A stretch of DNA of 11,123 bases from NCBI GenBank assembly GCA_910592005.1, contig CAJVPP010003649.1, positions 1-11,123 of the forward strand, given 5' to 3'. How positions within the stretch are numbered: the first letter of the stretch is position 1; each line of letters begins with the position of its first letter. The translations under genes and the position numbers were made by a program. Shown piece by piece: positions 1 to 8,610 of this stretch. Origin of the DNA: Funneliformis mosseae. Its lineage: Eukaryota > Glomeromycota > Glomeromycetes > Glomerales > Glomeraceae. Under the pieces are notes generated by a model. The model was not told the DNA's origin and ran no database searches. It was given only the letters and a program-made list of their open reading frames with translations.

Positions 1-165
1 AATTTGACTTGAAATTTGATTTGAACTTAACTCAACTCAAATAAATTCAAGTTAAAATTGAGTCGAGTTAAACTCGAATTGAGTCAAATTAAGTTGAGTT
101 TAAAATTTATATAACTCGAATTAAATCGAGTTGAAAGATTTTATAAAATAAATTTGACTCGACTC
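1..165. repeat. Degenerate palindromic low-complexity repeat (TCGAGTT/AACTCGA units)
   Basis: The stretch is made of imperfect, alternating units related to TTGAGTCGAGTT and its complement. Two clear inverted pairs are visible. TCGAGTT (63-69) faces AACTCGA (71-77) across one base, and AACTCGA (113-119) faces TCGAGTT (126-132) across six bases. There is no reading frame of note. On its right it meets the truncated reverse transcriptase of the gypsy remnant at about 165-180, so it is probably the edge of another repeat that replaced or was inserted into the rest of that element. The left boundary lies outside the window. The family is not recognised. Confidence 0.6.
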
Positions 166-981
166 GATTCATTCAGAACTCTAAATGTAATCAACATGTA
201 ATTCAAAAGATCCTTTTGAGTAAATGATTATATTATCAAGGTAGACCAATACAAATAATCTAAGGAAATCTTTTAAAACCCAATTTATGAGCCTTTGGAA
301 TGTTTCAGATGCATTATTTAAACCAAAAGGCATGACCAAGAATTTATATAATCCATTTGCTGTAATAAAAGCAGTTTTTTCAATATCATTAGGATGCATT
401 GCAACTTACCAGTAACCACTAGCTAAATCGAGAGTAATAAACCAATTTGCTTTACCTAGAGAATCTAGTAAATCATCGATTCTTGGTTATGAATATGCAT
501 CAATTTTTGTGACAGCATTGACTTTTCAGTAATCGATATATAATCTTTTTTCACCTTCTTTCTTTCCTACAATTATGACAGATGAGGCACATGGACTATA
601 AGAAGGTCAAATTATACTATTTTCTTCCATTTTCTTTAACTTCTGGTTCAAGAATCTTGTATTTTTAGGATTTGTTTAATATGGTTTTTGAGCGATTGGC
701 ATAGCTGTTCCAGTATAAATACGGTATTTGATTTCAGTTGTTCGTCCTATTTCAGTTTGACTTCTTGCACAAATATTATAATATTCTCCTAGAAGATTCA
801 TAAAAACCTGTTACTGATGGAAATCTAAAGGTCCTAGTTGTTCCAAATAAGTTGGATCAGTCCTAGAAGTATATCCTGTGATTTCGGCAAGATAGGCAGC
901 TAGATTGTTTTCTAATTGTTCGCTTAATTCTTCATTTTCATCAATATCCTCTTCAGACTGAATAGGAGAGTAATGATCAGA
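166..981 (-). pseudogene. Ty3/gypsy reverse transcriptase, 3'-truncated
   Basis: This is the polymerase domain that copies element RNA into DNA. Read leftwards from 981, an acidic linker is followed by the pre-RT segment (TGTAMPIAQKPY near 715-680), then 'SPCASSVIIVGKKEG' (about 600-555), a degraded 'DYRKLNAVT' block, 'LDLASGYW' (motif A, with its Asp kept, about 440-410), 'FLVMPFGLNNASETFQRLI' (about 345-280) and the catalytic motif at 232-243. The longest open part is 181-399. Several stops stand where the family has Gln or Arg, for example TAA in 'GYW*VA'. The catalytic YLDD reads YLDN, so the second Asp is lost. After 'HVDYI' the frame breaks and the sequence runs into the palindromic repeat. 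The connection and RNase H domains are absent. Family identity is secure. Confidence 0.95.
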
Positions 982-1671
982 CTATGGGTTGAATTCTAAC
1001 TCATCATCCAACTCTGATTCTTCTGAGTCAACATCATCAGATAAATAAATAAGATATTCTTCTAAATATTCATCCTTATATTTTTCACTTTCGTATTCGT
1101 CTTCAGCTTCCTGAGTCACAACTTTAACAGTTTTAGTGAAGACAATGGAAATTTTTATTGTAATTCTATTTCGTTTAATAGTGAGAATGGATTGTTTCCA
1201 ACTCATGATAGCATTAATTATTCTAAGCCAATCATTTCTGAGTATAAGGATCTCGTCTTTAGATTTGAGCACTTAAAAAGAGGTAGATACATTAATTTTT
1301 TCAATCTTTACTGGCATATTATCGATAATTCTGAGGAAACGAGTCCTTATACCATTTGCTGTTACCACTATCATTTTTGATGGTCAGTTTATTTTATATC
1401 CCAATTTTTCTAATAAAGCTCTAATTATGATGCTGATAGCAGTTTCACTATCGATAATTGCGATCTGAACTTTTTGTCTAATTCTCAAGGTACATTTCGC
1501 GACTGAGGTTGATTTATTATTGCTTTCTACTAAATTAGCTTTCTTGGTTTCATCAGTAGCCTTTTCTCTTGAGCGTCTGACAGCTCGAGCTAAACCAGAA
1601 TGATATTTAGAAATAGCATGTGCAGCTTGTCCTACTGATAATCCACATAGTAAATTTTGCAAATAGGTCAA
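982..1671 (-). pseudogene. Ty3/gypsy aspartic protease (retropepsin-like) region
   Basis: This is the protease that would process the Gag-Pol polyprotein. Two open pieces, 1384-1671 and 982-1272, read in sequence on the minus strand. The first starts with a linker ('QNLLCGLSVGQAAHAISKY'), passes a basic stretch and reaches the active-site region 'IAIIDSETAISII' followed by 'LLEKLGY'. Family members have Asp-Ser/Thr-Gly here. In this copy the triad reads DSE (1444-1452), so Gly is replaced by Glu. The second piece contains 'ILRNDWLRIINAIMSWKQS', matching the conserved C-terminal 'ILGNDWL' block of these proteases, then a very acidic tail leading into the RT. The pieces are separated by stops, including a TAA that most simply replaces Gln. 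The protease is inactive. Confidence 0.88.
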
Positions 1672-2940
1672 AACATTAAATTCAGTTAGTTGTTCAATAG
1701 GGGTAGGTAATAACCTTCTTTTAGAACCTTTAATGCTTTTTCGATTCTAACTGGCTCAGTTATTGGGTTTGGTGTTGATTCTTCCATGTCTAGTTCTTCA
1801 ACAATAGTTTTAGGTGGGTTTTGAAACTTTACTGATCTTCTTTTATTTTTTGACATAGCATTTTTAGGGTAAGGTCTAGATTTAGTATTCAGGTATACTT
1901 CATATTCGTCTTTCTCATAATATTCTTCAAAAGTATATTCATTATCGTTATATTCTTTCTCACAATATTGGTCAGTCAGATGTACATCTTTAGTATCATT
2001 ATAGTGAGGTCTTCTATCAGTTCTCCTTAGTTGCTAGCGAGGTTGAGGATAATATCTAGCTATATACCCTTCTCTATTATAATTGTAACAAGTCATAGAA
2101 GACATATTTTGTCTGAGTCTTCTATTAGCATCATTGTAAGGTCGCTCTGTTCGTCTCCTTGGTGGTTGTTGAGGTTGAGCTAACAAAGTAGTTATCAAAT
2201 TAACATAATTGATAGATAGTTGTTCTAATTTTTTAGTGAGTTCATCCACTTCAGTATTAGTAACCACATTTTAGGAGTAGAGACAGTAGTAATACTAATA
2301 TCTTTGGGAGCTTTTTCAGAGGTGAAATTGTATCTAATTTTAATGGTTCATACAGAGTTTACAGTAGCATCCAAATCGACTGTATTTTATGAGTAAACTA
2401 ATGGAGTATAAGCAAGATTTAGTCCTATCAGAAATATTTTTTTCTTCTATACATCATCTATTAATCCTACGTGAGTCACTAGTTTTTTGAATTTGTTAGC
2501 ATAAGAATCAACAGATTCATCAGTTTGTTGTTGCAGAGAAGTTAATTCCTGATATCATTGATTTTTTTAGTCTCACTAATAAAATGAGCTTCAAATAAAT
2601 CCACAAAATTTTAGCCACCATTTGTTCCAGTATTCTAATTGTCTTCCATAGCAGTAGTGACACTATCAAACCAGTCAGCTGCTATGCCTTTAAGGTATTC
2701 TCCAGCAAGAGCTTTTTTTCATGCTTCCATAATCCATCTATTAGTGATTGCAGCTCTTTCAAATGCAGTGAGCCACTCTACAGGATCTTCATTTTCAATT
2801 CCTGAGAAATAGTTGATTTTAATAGTGAATCTTTCTCCGTTTTGGATTCTGCAAAGTCATTTACTGATATCTGTCAAATGTTATTTATCAGTTCTGAAGA
2901 TTTCTCGAAAAATAGCTCTCATTTCTTCTACTGTAACCAT
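1672..2940 (-). pseudogene. Ty3/gypsy Gag (capsid and nucleocapsid)
   Basis: This is the structural protein that would form the virus-like particle and bind element RNA. From an ATG at 2938-2940 the minus strand reads 'MVTVEEMRAIFREI', then the capsid block 'INYFSGIENEDPVEWLTAF' (about 2820-2765), 'AAITNRWIMEA' and 'YLKGIAADWFDS', which is the typical retrotrans_gag pattern. It continues through 'KKIFLIGLNLAYTPLVY' to an open piece at 2034-2267. That piece has a basic RRR-rich segment and a zinc knuckle at 2049-2090. A poorly conserved basic/acidic linker (about 1680-2030) leads to the protease. Many TAA/TAG stops stand at likely Gln or Arg positions, and there are frame changes near 1690 and 2500-2570. 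The frame is also open upstream of the ATG apart from stops, so this ATG may not be the original start. Confidence 0.88.
2049..2090 (-). other. Degraded CCHC zinc knuckle of gypsy Gag
   Basis: The minus strand reads CYNYNREGYIARYY, which has the exact CX2CX4HX4C spacing of a nucleocapsid zinc knuckle. Only the first Cys survives. The second Cys, the His and the last Cys are all Tyr. Each change needs a single transition (TGT or TGC to TAT or TAC, or CAT to TAT). RNA binding through zinc would be lost. Confidence 0.88.
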
Positions 2941-3567
2941 AGTTTCAATTTTGACTGGGGGTGAATTAGAGAGTAAGGTTGATAAGCTAGATGCAGAAGG
3001 TGTTGAAAAAGTAACAAATCATTGTAATAGTCGTCAGTCTGCTATAGGTTTTACTAGGTCTTGTTTTAAGATTTCAGTATATACCCTTGAAGAAATAGAT
3101 AAGGTAATAGGTTGTTAGAAATAATTTATTCGAAAGGATATGCCTTGTATATACAAATATATTATGTCTGCTGAGAAAGGTCAGACAAGATATCGAATAC
3201 TAGAGAGAAGCTGATAGATAACTCTTATCAAGCGAGAGTTATGATATTCAAATTCAGGAGTATCACTAAGCTGTTCAAATAGGTTAAAGGCAACAATAGT
3301 TCTCGAAGTAAAAGTGTCTGCTTGATATTCACGACTGAACCAGTTTCAGAAATTTTTAAAGCTATTGGAAAAGGTTTCAAATGAAAGGTGGATAACACCA
3401 ATTACAAGTATAATCTCAGTTAAGTGGTTCGTCTAAATAATGCCTAACTATATACTCTGATATAGTTCTTTCAAGTTTCTCAAAATTTATATATCTCGCT
3501 AGTCTTTTAGTGGTTCATTGTATATATCTTCAATAAAGATTCTCCTGGCAGGAATCACTACTTGTTA
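2941..3567 (-). pseudogene. N-terminal region of the gypsy Gag, unassigned
   Basis: The frame of the Gag ATG (2938-2940) continues upstream without a frame change for about 207 codons, to roughly 3561, interrupted by about nine stops. It reads like real protein. Examples are 'NHLTEIILVIGVIHLSFET' (about 3420-3365), 'NWFSREYQADTFTSRTIVAF' (about 3340-3280), 'LFEQLSDTPEFEYHNSRLI' and a Ser/Thr/Pro-rich linker ending 'SPPVKIETM'. The amino-acid mix (aromatic and charged residues at spaced intervals) differs from the Phe/Ile/Lys/Asn noise of the neighbouring non-coding DNA. I recognise no domain. It could be an extended Gag N-terminus, a separate upstream ORF, or a remnant of another element joined in frame. 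The upper end is uncertain because two further stops follow above 3561. Confidence 0.55.
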
Positions 3568-3633
3568 AGTCTAAATACTACGTCGTTAGGATAATAAAGC
3601 TTATTTATTAACAGGGAATTTAAGTTATAAACT
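3568..3633. other. Head-to-head junction between the two coding remnants
   Basis: This short stretch separates the minus-strand gypsy coding region from the plus-strand unassigned region. Both frames can be followed a little into it, each with stops. No LTR terminus, target-site duplication or terminal inverted repeat is recognisable. I see nothing else in it. Confidence 0.3.
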
Positions 3634-4999
3634 ATGAAAGAAATAAACACGAATTTATTTAAGTTGAAGGGTTAGGTCGTCTTTATTGATGATTTATATT
3701 TTAAGAAAATAGATATTGACAAAGATATAGTTTTTATGTTGTTAAGATTATACTTTATTAATTATACAATTGAAACTTGTTAGTTTATCAAGGCGACAAT
3801 ACAGGATATTTATATAAAATACAATTATAAGATAGAGATAATAAATATAATAGTGAAAGTAAATATAACTAATAAAGAAAATGAATATCACAACGATAAC
3901 TGTGATAGTAGTGAAATTGGTGAAAATAATAATCATGATTTTTCTGGTAATCATTAGTGACGTTAGTTGATGTAATCTTTTAGTGATACAAACGGATTAT
4001 CACTAACAACGTCTAATAGTTATAATTTGAAAAGATTGCATATTAATATTTGATAAAGATAATAAGACTCTTTTCTTCCGTTATATAATACTATATAATT
4101 AAAATAACTATTAATGTACTTGCATGAATACATTTCATATATTTGATGAACTTCTAAAGTATCAGAAAATTTATCATTAACTGCAAAACTACTTTTTGAA
4201 GATTCTTCCTATCTCACTTGTAACTCTAGTACTGATTTCTCTAAACTCTCAAAAGCATTTTAATCTTTCTTTGACTAGGCTATTAATAATCTTGAAGTAC
4301 AATAATATACAAATAATGTGTAATTGCATTTAAACAAACTATTATTACGTTAACTATCAATCTTTAATAAGTATACTTTTGACAAACTTTATGCTCTTTA
4401 TATTATAACTAACTACCTTTTACTATATTAGATTAAACTATTAAATTGTGTATTAAAGATTTAAGGAAAAATCGTTATCAGAAGACTGCAAAGATAATAA
4501 TCTAAAAACTGTTACCACTACTTAATCAAAAATTCATAAATAACCTTCTACTAAATAAGAAAAAAAGAGTTTGTAAAACTTTAAGATTATTTTAGATACT
4601 ACCAACCTTAATTCAAATTCTAGACAAAAACCTGATATTAGAAATAGCAGTCTTTCTTATTTTAGCAATCTTAGCAATATAAGGTTTAAAAATAACTATA
4701 GATTCAGCAGCACTAAATTAGAAAATTGGGATACTATCTCTAAAAATAATAGGTATATATATCAATTTTATACTATTTCTAACTCTAAAAATAAGAATAA
4801 TGATAATACTAAATCTTCTTATATTAAAGGTTAAAATAAATAAACAGATAATACTATACAAATGAAAATTGGCAATGGAAAAAGTCAAAGAAAAAGTTAT
4901 TATAAGTAATCACATCAACCTTCTCACTATAATAACCCTTTCTCCTCTAGTTCAAATTCTAGTGATAGCTTTTCTAAAAGTGAAGACAAATTGATCTAA
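3634..4999 (+). pseudogene. Unassigned decayed coding region (possible Gag-like ORF)
   Basis: I do not recognise this protein. From ATG 3634 one frame runs to about 4495, then the frame changes and runs on to a TAA at 4997-4999, about 450 codons in all. The first part (3634-3957) has only two internal TAGs and reads 'VVFIDDLYFKKIDIDKDIVF', then becomes acidic and Asn-rich ('HNDNCDSSEIGENNNHDF'). The middle (about 4150-4495) reads 'SENLSLTAKLLFEDSSYLT', 'STDFSKLSKAF', 'HLNKLLLR*LSIFNKYTF' and 'IKDLRKNRYQKTAKI'. The last part (about 4500-4996) is Ser/Asn/Lys-rich and basic, with 'SFSKSEDK' at its end. All internal stops of the last part are TAA, consistent with former CAA Gln codons. An acidic N-terminus, helical middle and basic Ser-rich tail would suit a Gag-like protein of a DIRS-type or other retroelement, but this is inference. 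Confidence 0.5.
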
Positions 5000-5190
5000 T
5001 GACTGAAAATATTAATGATGTTGATTTACCTGATAAACCTCAATTTTTTCAAATGCTAAAAGGGTTACAAAGTATTTATGATTAGTAAAATTTTCAGGAT
5101 CAAGATAAGCTAGATTTGTGAATCTTTTTATGTTTAAAGAAAATGATAAAATTTTATTTGACGTAATTATAAAAAAAGTTTACTGAAAAT
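4999..5190 (+). pseudogene. Second unassigned reading frame after a TAATG overlap
   Basis: An ATG at 4999-5001 shares its A with the TAA that ends the preceding frame (TAATG, 4997-5001). The new frame reads 'MTENINDVDLPDKPQFFQML', then 'KGLQSIYD', two stops, 'NFQDQDKLDL', a stop and 'IFLCLKKM'. The composition is protein-like up to about 5150 and then dissolves into A+T-rich sequence. A different frame stays fairly open from 5130 to 5350 but looks like low-complexity Phe/Ile/Lys/Tyr. No catalytic motif is visible and the product is unknown. Confidence 0.4.
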
Positions 5191-5850
5191 TTTTAAAATT
5201 CTGCTACATTTTGATTTTAATTTTATAGATTATCAGAAAGGTCTATAAGTTTTTCTTAATATATATTGACTCAACAATTAAAAAATTCTATTTTTTGAAT
5301 TACTTAAACATATTTTTAAGGCTTAATATCTCTTTATTTTATTATAATATTATGATATAAATTTTTAATTAATTAAAAATCTTGTATAATCTAATAAAAT
5401 AAAATAAAAATCTCATTTTTGATCAGATGAGCTCAGAAATTGATTTTTCTAAAAACACTCTTATTTATGAAATAAATATTTTAAAAAAATTTAATTTAAA
5501 GAATAAAAAGCTTATATTTATATTATTTGAAATAAAAATAAAAATAAATATAACTAAAATATATTAAAATAAAATAAAATTCAGAAGAAAATATAACTAA
5601 TATTTTAAATTTTAAATCATCAAATTTATGCTAAAAATATTTAATTTATTTTTATATATGATATATTTTATTAATAAAATTAATAGCTAAATCAAATTCT
5701 TAGTTTAAATTAATCTAAAAATTTTAGTTAATTTATTTCAATTTAATAATAAAAAATTATTTGATTAAAATAATTCAAATTATCATTTAAAGAATAATAA
5801 AAGAATTATTCATTTAAAAACTCTTTTCATTGATCATCAAAACCAAAAAA
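5191..5850. other. Extremely A+T-rich stretch without a supported gene
   Basis: The sequence is nearly all A and T, with short runs such as AATAAAATAAAAT repeated around 5390-5410 and 5510-5580. A second frame is partly open to about 5350 but low in complexity. I see no RNA gene, LTR or terminal repeat. The last tens of bases before 5851 may be the 5' untranslated region of the LINE; its true 5' end cannot be placed. Confidence 0.5.
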
Positions 5851-7934
5851 ATGACTGGAAAAAAAACTGCTCGTAATAACAACTTCAAATCTTACTAAGC
5901 TTGCTCTTTCCCTATGGAGAATGACTAACAATAACAATGCCTAATTAAGAAACAACATATTGAACCACCAAAACAAACTGAGACTTCAAATGCCTCTGGA
6001 AGTACCTCTAATAGCTCTACAGATATGGAAGTTAAAATTTCGCTTTCTAATACTCTAGACAAAGGAAAAGATCCTGAAACTTCTAACAATAATGATAATA
6101 TTCCCCTTGATGAGGACCAAGCCTTTGATGCTTCTGAAAATGGTCTTAACAACAAATAAAATAAAAAAAATGAAATCTACTTAGAGCGCAAAATTGAAGT
6201 CCCAATTTACTTCGCTTACTGCGTCACAGATAAGTTTTACCCCAAAAAATCCAACAGAAATAAACAAAATGAAGCATATAATATTTTGCATTACATTACT
6301 CATCCTTCATTGGTGCCTCAATTCATACTCACCCCGAGGACTCAACAAAGAAAATTATCTGAATTGGTTTTACTTCACATGTTGAAGCAAATAATGCAAT
6401 TACACTCAAACTTTCATGTTTAGAAAATGATACATTTTTACCTCTCATAATCAGACTAATAGCCAAGTATATTCCTGAGTTGTCAATCCATCTCACTGAG
6501 ATCCCAATCTCAACTACTGAATCAAATATTAGATTGACCTTCTCCTTTTTTAGAAAGATCTTCCAATGCGTCATATTCACTAAAAACCTTTGGCAACAAG
6601 CTACTCTTACATTTAAACAAGACACTGATATGACTACCTTAAACAAACTTAACAGCTATTTTTTCCTCAAAGATTTAATTAGGATACACCTATGTACTAT
6701 GTCAGTCAAAGATGTTAGGAAAAAGTTAGAATTCTTTTTGAAATTAACCAACCTCCCACTTGACACAAATGGACGCTATTTAATTTCTTTTGATAATGCT
6801 ATTGAAGAGATTGTCTGGGTCATCCCTAAGTAACGTACTAATTACAGAAATTTACAATACGCCATCTTCTATTTTAATACTAAAGAATCTATGAAAGCAG
6901 CAAAAAATAGTGAAACTTATTTCCTTGATAGGAAATGACTAATCTGGACTGATCCTAATGCAAAATTTTGCTTCATCTGCCAAGTTTCAAGCTACCAATT
7001 GTAGAATTATCGCAAAAACCATTCAGCTCTACAAAATTGACAAACTCAATACTTATACCAATGCTATCAGCTTGCACAGTTTCGTAATTACAAAGCACTT
7101 ATCGTTGTTCCTAAATTACCACCTCACCCTAAGAAACAACTGATTACAGATAAATATAAACTGAGCCAATAATAAAATAATGTCAAAGATAAATTTAAGC
7201 CAAATACCGTTACCATTCTGCCCAATTGTCAAACAAAAGTTTATCAGTCTAAACCACTAAATAAAAATCAAATCCCACAACATATCACACCCATTCGTCC
7301 TATCAATGATAAAGGGAAACAAACTTTAGATGCTAATATACATGCATCGTTGGGCTGATAAAACTAATGATAAATACTGTATATCAAATAATACTTCAAA
7401 CTAACCATCTCAACTAGAATTGCTCACTAAAATTTCCAATCAACTGTTCACTATCTCTGAGCAACTCACCAAAATGGATTCAGATTTTCGCTCAACTGTG
7501 AAATGAGTTGTTACGGTTAAAAAAGTTCTTAACATCAACGTCTTACTCTTTCACCAAGCAGATTTACTAAACAAATCATTCAATGAAGATGGTATAGAAG
7601 CGGAAGAGTATACCTATACCACTGGTTTCTATACAAAAGATAATATATTTGTCAAATAATCTGCTGAACTAATTACCTTAAGAGATGAGAATACCCTCCT
7701 CAAAAATTAACCTTAAAAATAATATAATTAAACTCAATAATACAGGATACACCATCGCCAACATGTAAAGAATCTTACAAATTCAATTTAAAATCAATCC
7801 AGATATCTTTACTGCTATTGAAAAAGTCGCTCCTCCTTCTAATTATAAAAAAATAGCTGACGATGTCTTTATCCTCCCACCTCTAAATATTTTTAATGAT
7901 TGATATCTCATAGAATTATAAACGGATTAGCTCC
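5851..7934 (+). pseudogene. LINE ORF1 protein (nucleic-acid binding, zinc knuckle)
   Basis: ORF1 proteins coat the element RNA. The ATG at 5851 follows an A-rich stretch and opens with a basic 'MTGKKTARNNN'. An acidic Ser/Thr/Asn-rich segment comes next (about 5985-6160, with 'DKGKDPETSNNNDNIPLDED'). The frame shifts near 6300 and then reads openly to 6830 ('GFTSHVEANNAITLKL', 'NLPLDTNGRYLISF'), a region about the size of a small folded RNA-binding domain. A zinc knuckle is at 6969-7010. A Lys/Pro-rich linker follows. Then, in another frame, a probable coiled-coil piece reads 'LLTKISNQLFTISEQLTKMD' (about 7420-7480). A final frame change near 7710 leads to 'YKKIADDVFILPPLNIF' close to the end. 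Stops lie mostly at likely Gln positions. The assignment rests on position, the knuckle and composition. Confidence 0.75.
6969..7010 (+). other. Degraded CCHC zinc knuckle of LINE ORF1
   Basis: The frame reads CFICQVSSYQL*NY, with CX2CX4HX4C spacing. The two Cys are kept. The His (6993-6995) and the last Cys (7008-7010) are both Tyr codons, each one transition away from the ancestral residue. A TAG stop lies between them. Confidence 0.8.
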
Positions 7935-8018
7935 AGTGACCCAATAGTAGATAACAAGATAACAAATACTAATACTATTTACAATTTATTTTTAACTAAT
8001 AATACATTATCTTCTTAA
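7935..8018 (+). other. ORF1-ORF2 spacer of the LINE
   Basis: This short gap lies between the last recognisable ORF1 residues and the first recognisable endonuclease block. It is A+T-rich with stops in all frames. The original ORF2 start codon cannot be chosen. Confidence 0.4.
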
Positions 8019-8494
8019 TTCAACATTACGACACTCAATATTCGCTCTTTTGTTTAATCACAAAAATAACAATTCTTGCTCACTACTTATGAAATTAATC
8101 ACATAGATATAATAGGTCTTTCAGGAGATAAATTTTAAATCAACTAATAATAATTTAGTCTTTTTGAAATCAACTTCATTTCAATATTCGCATTTTTTTA
8201 ATTTTGATCAGCAATCACAGAATTCAGGTTTCAGAGTTGACCTTATAAAAAAACATATTGCTGATCATATTTACAAATATCACAATTAATATAGACGTTA
8301 TATTTTTATCAATTTTTAATTTTATAACAAATTCTGCATCAGATTAATTAACTACTACATATTAAGTTTGAATTCAGCCCTTTGAGAACAAACATATAAA
8401 GAAGTTTACAATATCATTAAATCAGCAAAAGACCTCAACATGGAAATTATTTTACTAGGTGATCTAAATGCGATCTCAGATCGTTCTAATAATA

Positions 8495-8537
8495 TGGGAC
8501 CTTTGCAATAGAAAGGGGGGAAACTGCCGGAAAAAAT
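8495..8537 (+). repeat. Left terminal inverted repeat of the MITE
   Basis: This 43-bp arm pairs with 8611-8653, with 40 of 43 positions matching by eye. The mismatches are at arm positions 21, 31 and 34. It includes a run of six G. Confidence 0.88.
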
Positions 8538-8610
8538 CAATTTTACTTTTATATGCCAAATATGATTTTTAAGTCAAAATATGTTCAGATTTAGCATTAA
8601 CTCAATTTTT

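Larger units (their letters stand above)
166..3567 (-). mobile_element. Decayed, truncated Ty3/gypsy-type retrotransposon
   Basis: Reading the minus strand from 3567 down to about 166 gives, in order, an N-terminal region, Gag, a CCHC-type zinc knuckle, an aspartic protease and a reverse transcriptase. This is the usual Ty3/gypsy order. All parts carry in-frame stops and a few frame changes. The element ends shortly after the RT catalytic motif: RNase H, integrase and the downstream LTR are missing, and the palindromic repeat at 1-165 takes their place. Upstream of the coding part I could not recognise an LTR or a tRNA primer-binding site. The element lies head to head with the unassigned plus-strand remnant that starts near 3634. 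It is certainly non-functional. Confidence 0.92.

Noticed and set aside
1192..1380. Plus-strand open frame of 62 codons
   Set aside because: It is antisense to the conserved NDWL block and central part of the gypsy protease.
2813..3118. Plus-strand open frame of 101 codons
   Set aside because: It is antisense to the Gag start and its upstream region, which carry recognisable capsid blocks.
3387..3400. Possible tRNA primer-binding site (GGTGGATAACACCA, complementary orientation for the minus-strand gypsy)
   Set aside because: It ends in CCA and lies upstream of Gag, but it matches no tRNA 3' end I know, has no LTR edge beside it and lies within sequence that reads as coding.
3748..3954. Minus-strand open frame with a membrane-like Ile/Phe/Tyr composition
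   Set aside because: It is low complexity and antisense to a plus-strand frame (3634-3957) that looks more protein-like. No conserved feature is seen.
5351..5850. Possible origin or regulatory island because of extreme A+T content
   Set aside because: Composition alone is no evidence in a genome this A+T-rich. No motif or repeat structure supports a function.
5925..6155. Minus-strand open frame of 76 codons rich in Ser and Leu
   Set aside because: It is antisense to the acidic Ser/Asn-rich start of ORF1. Its Leu/Ser content is the complement of those codons.
6194..6385. Plus-strand open frame of 63 codons
   Set aside because: It overlaps ORF1 in a third frame. The neighbouring frames read as the acidic N-terminal segment and the following folded region of ORF1.
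6329..6646. Minus-strand open frame of 105 codons
   Set aside because: It is antisense to the LINE ORF1 region that reads openly on the plus strand at about 6360-6830.
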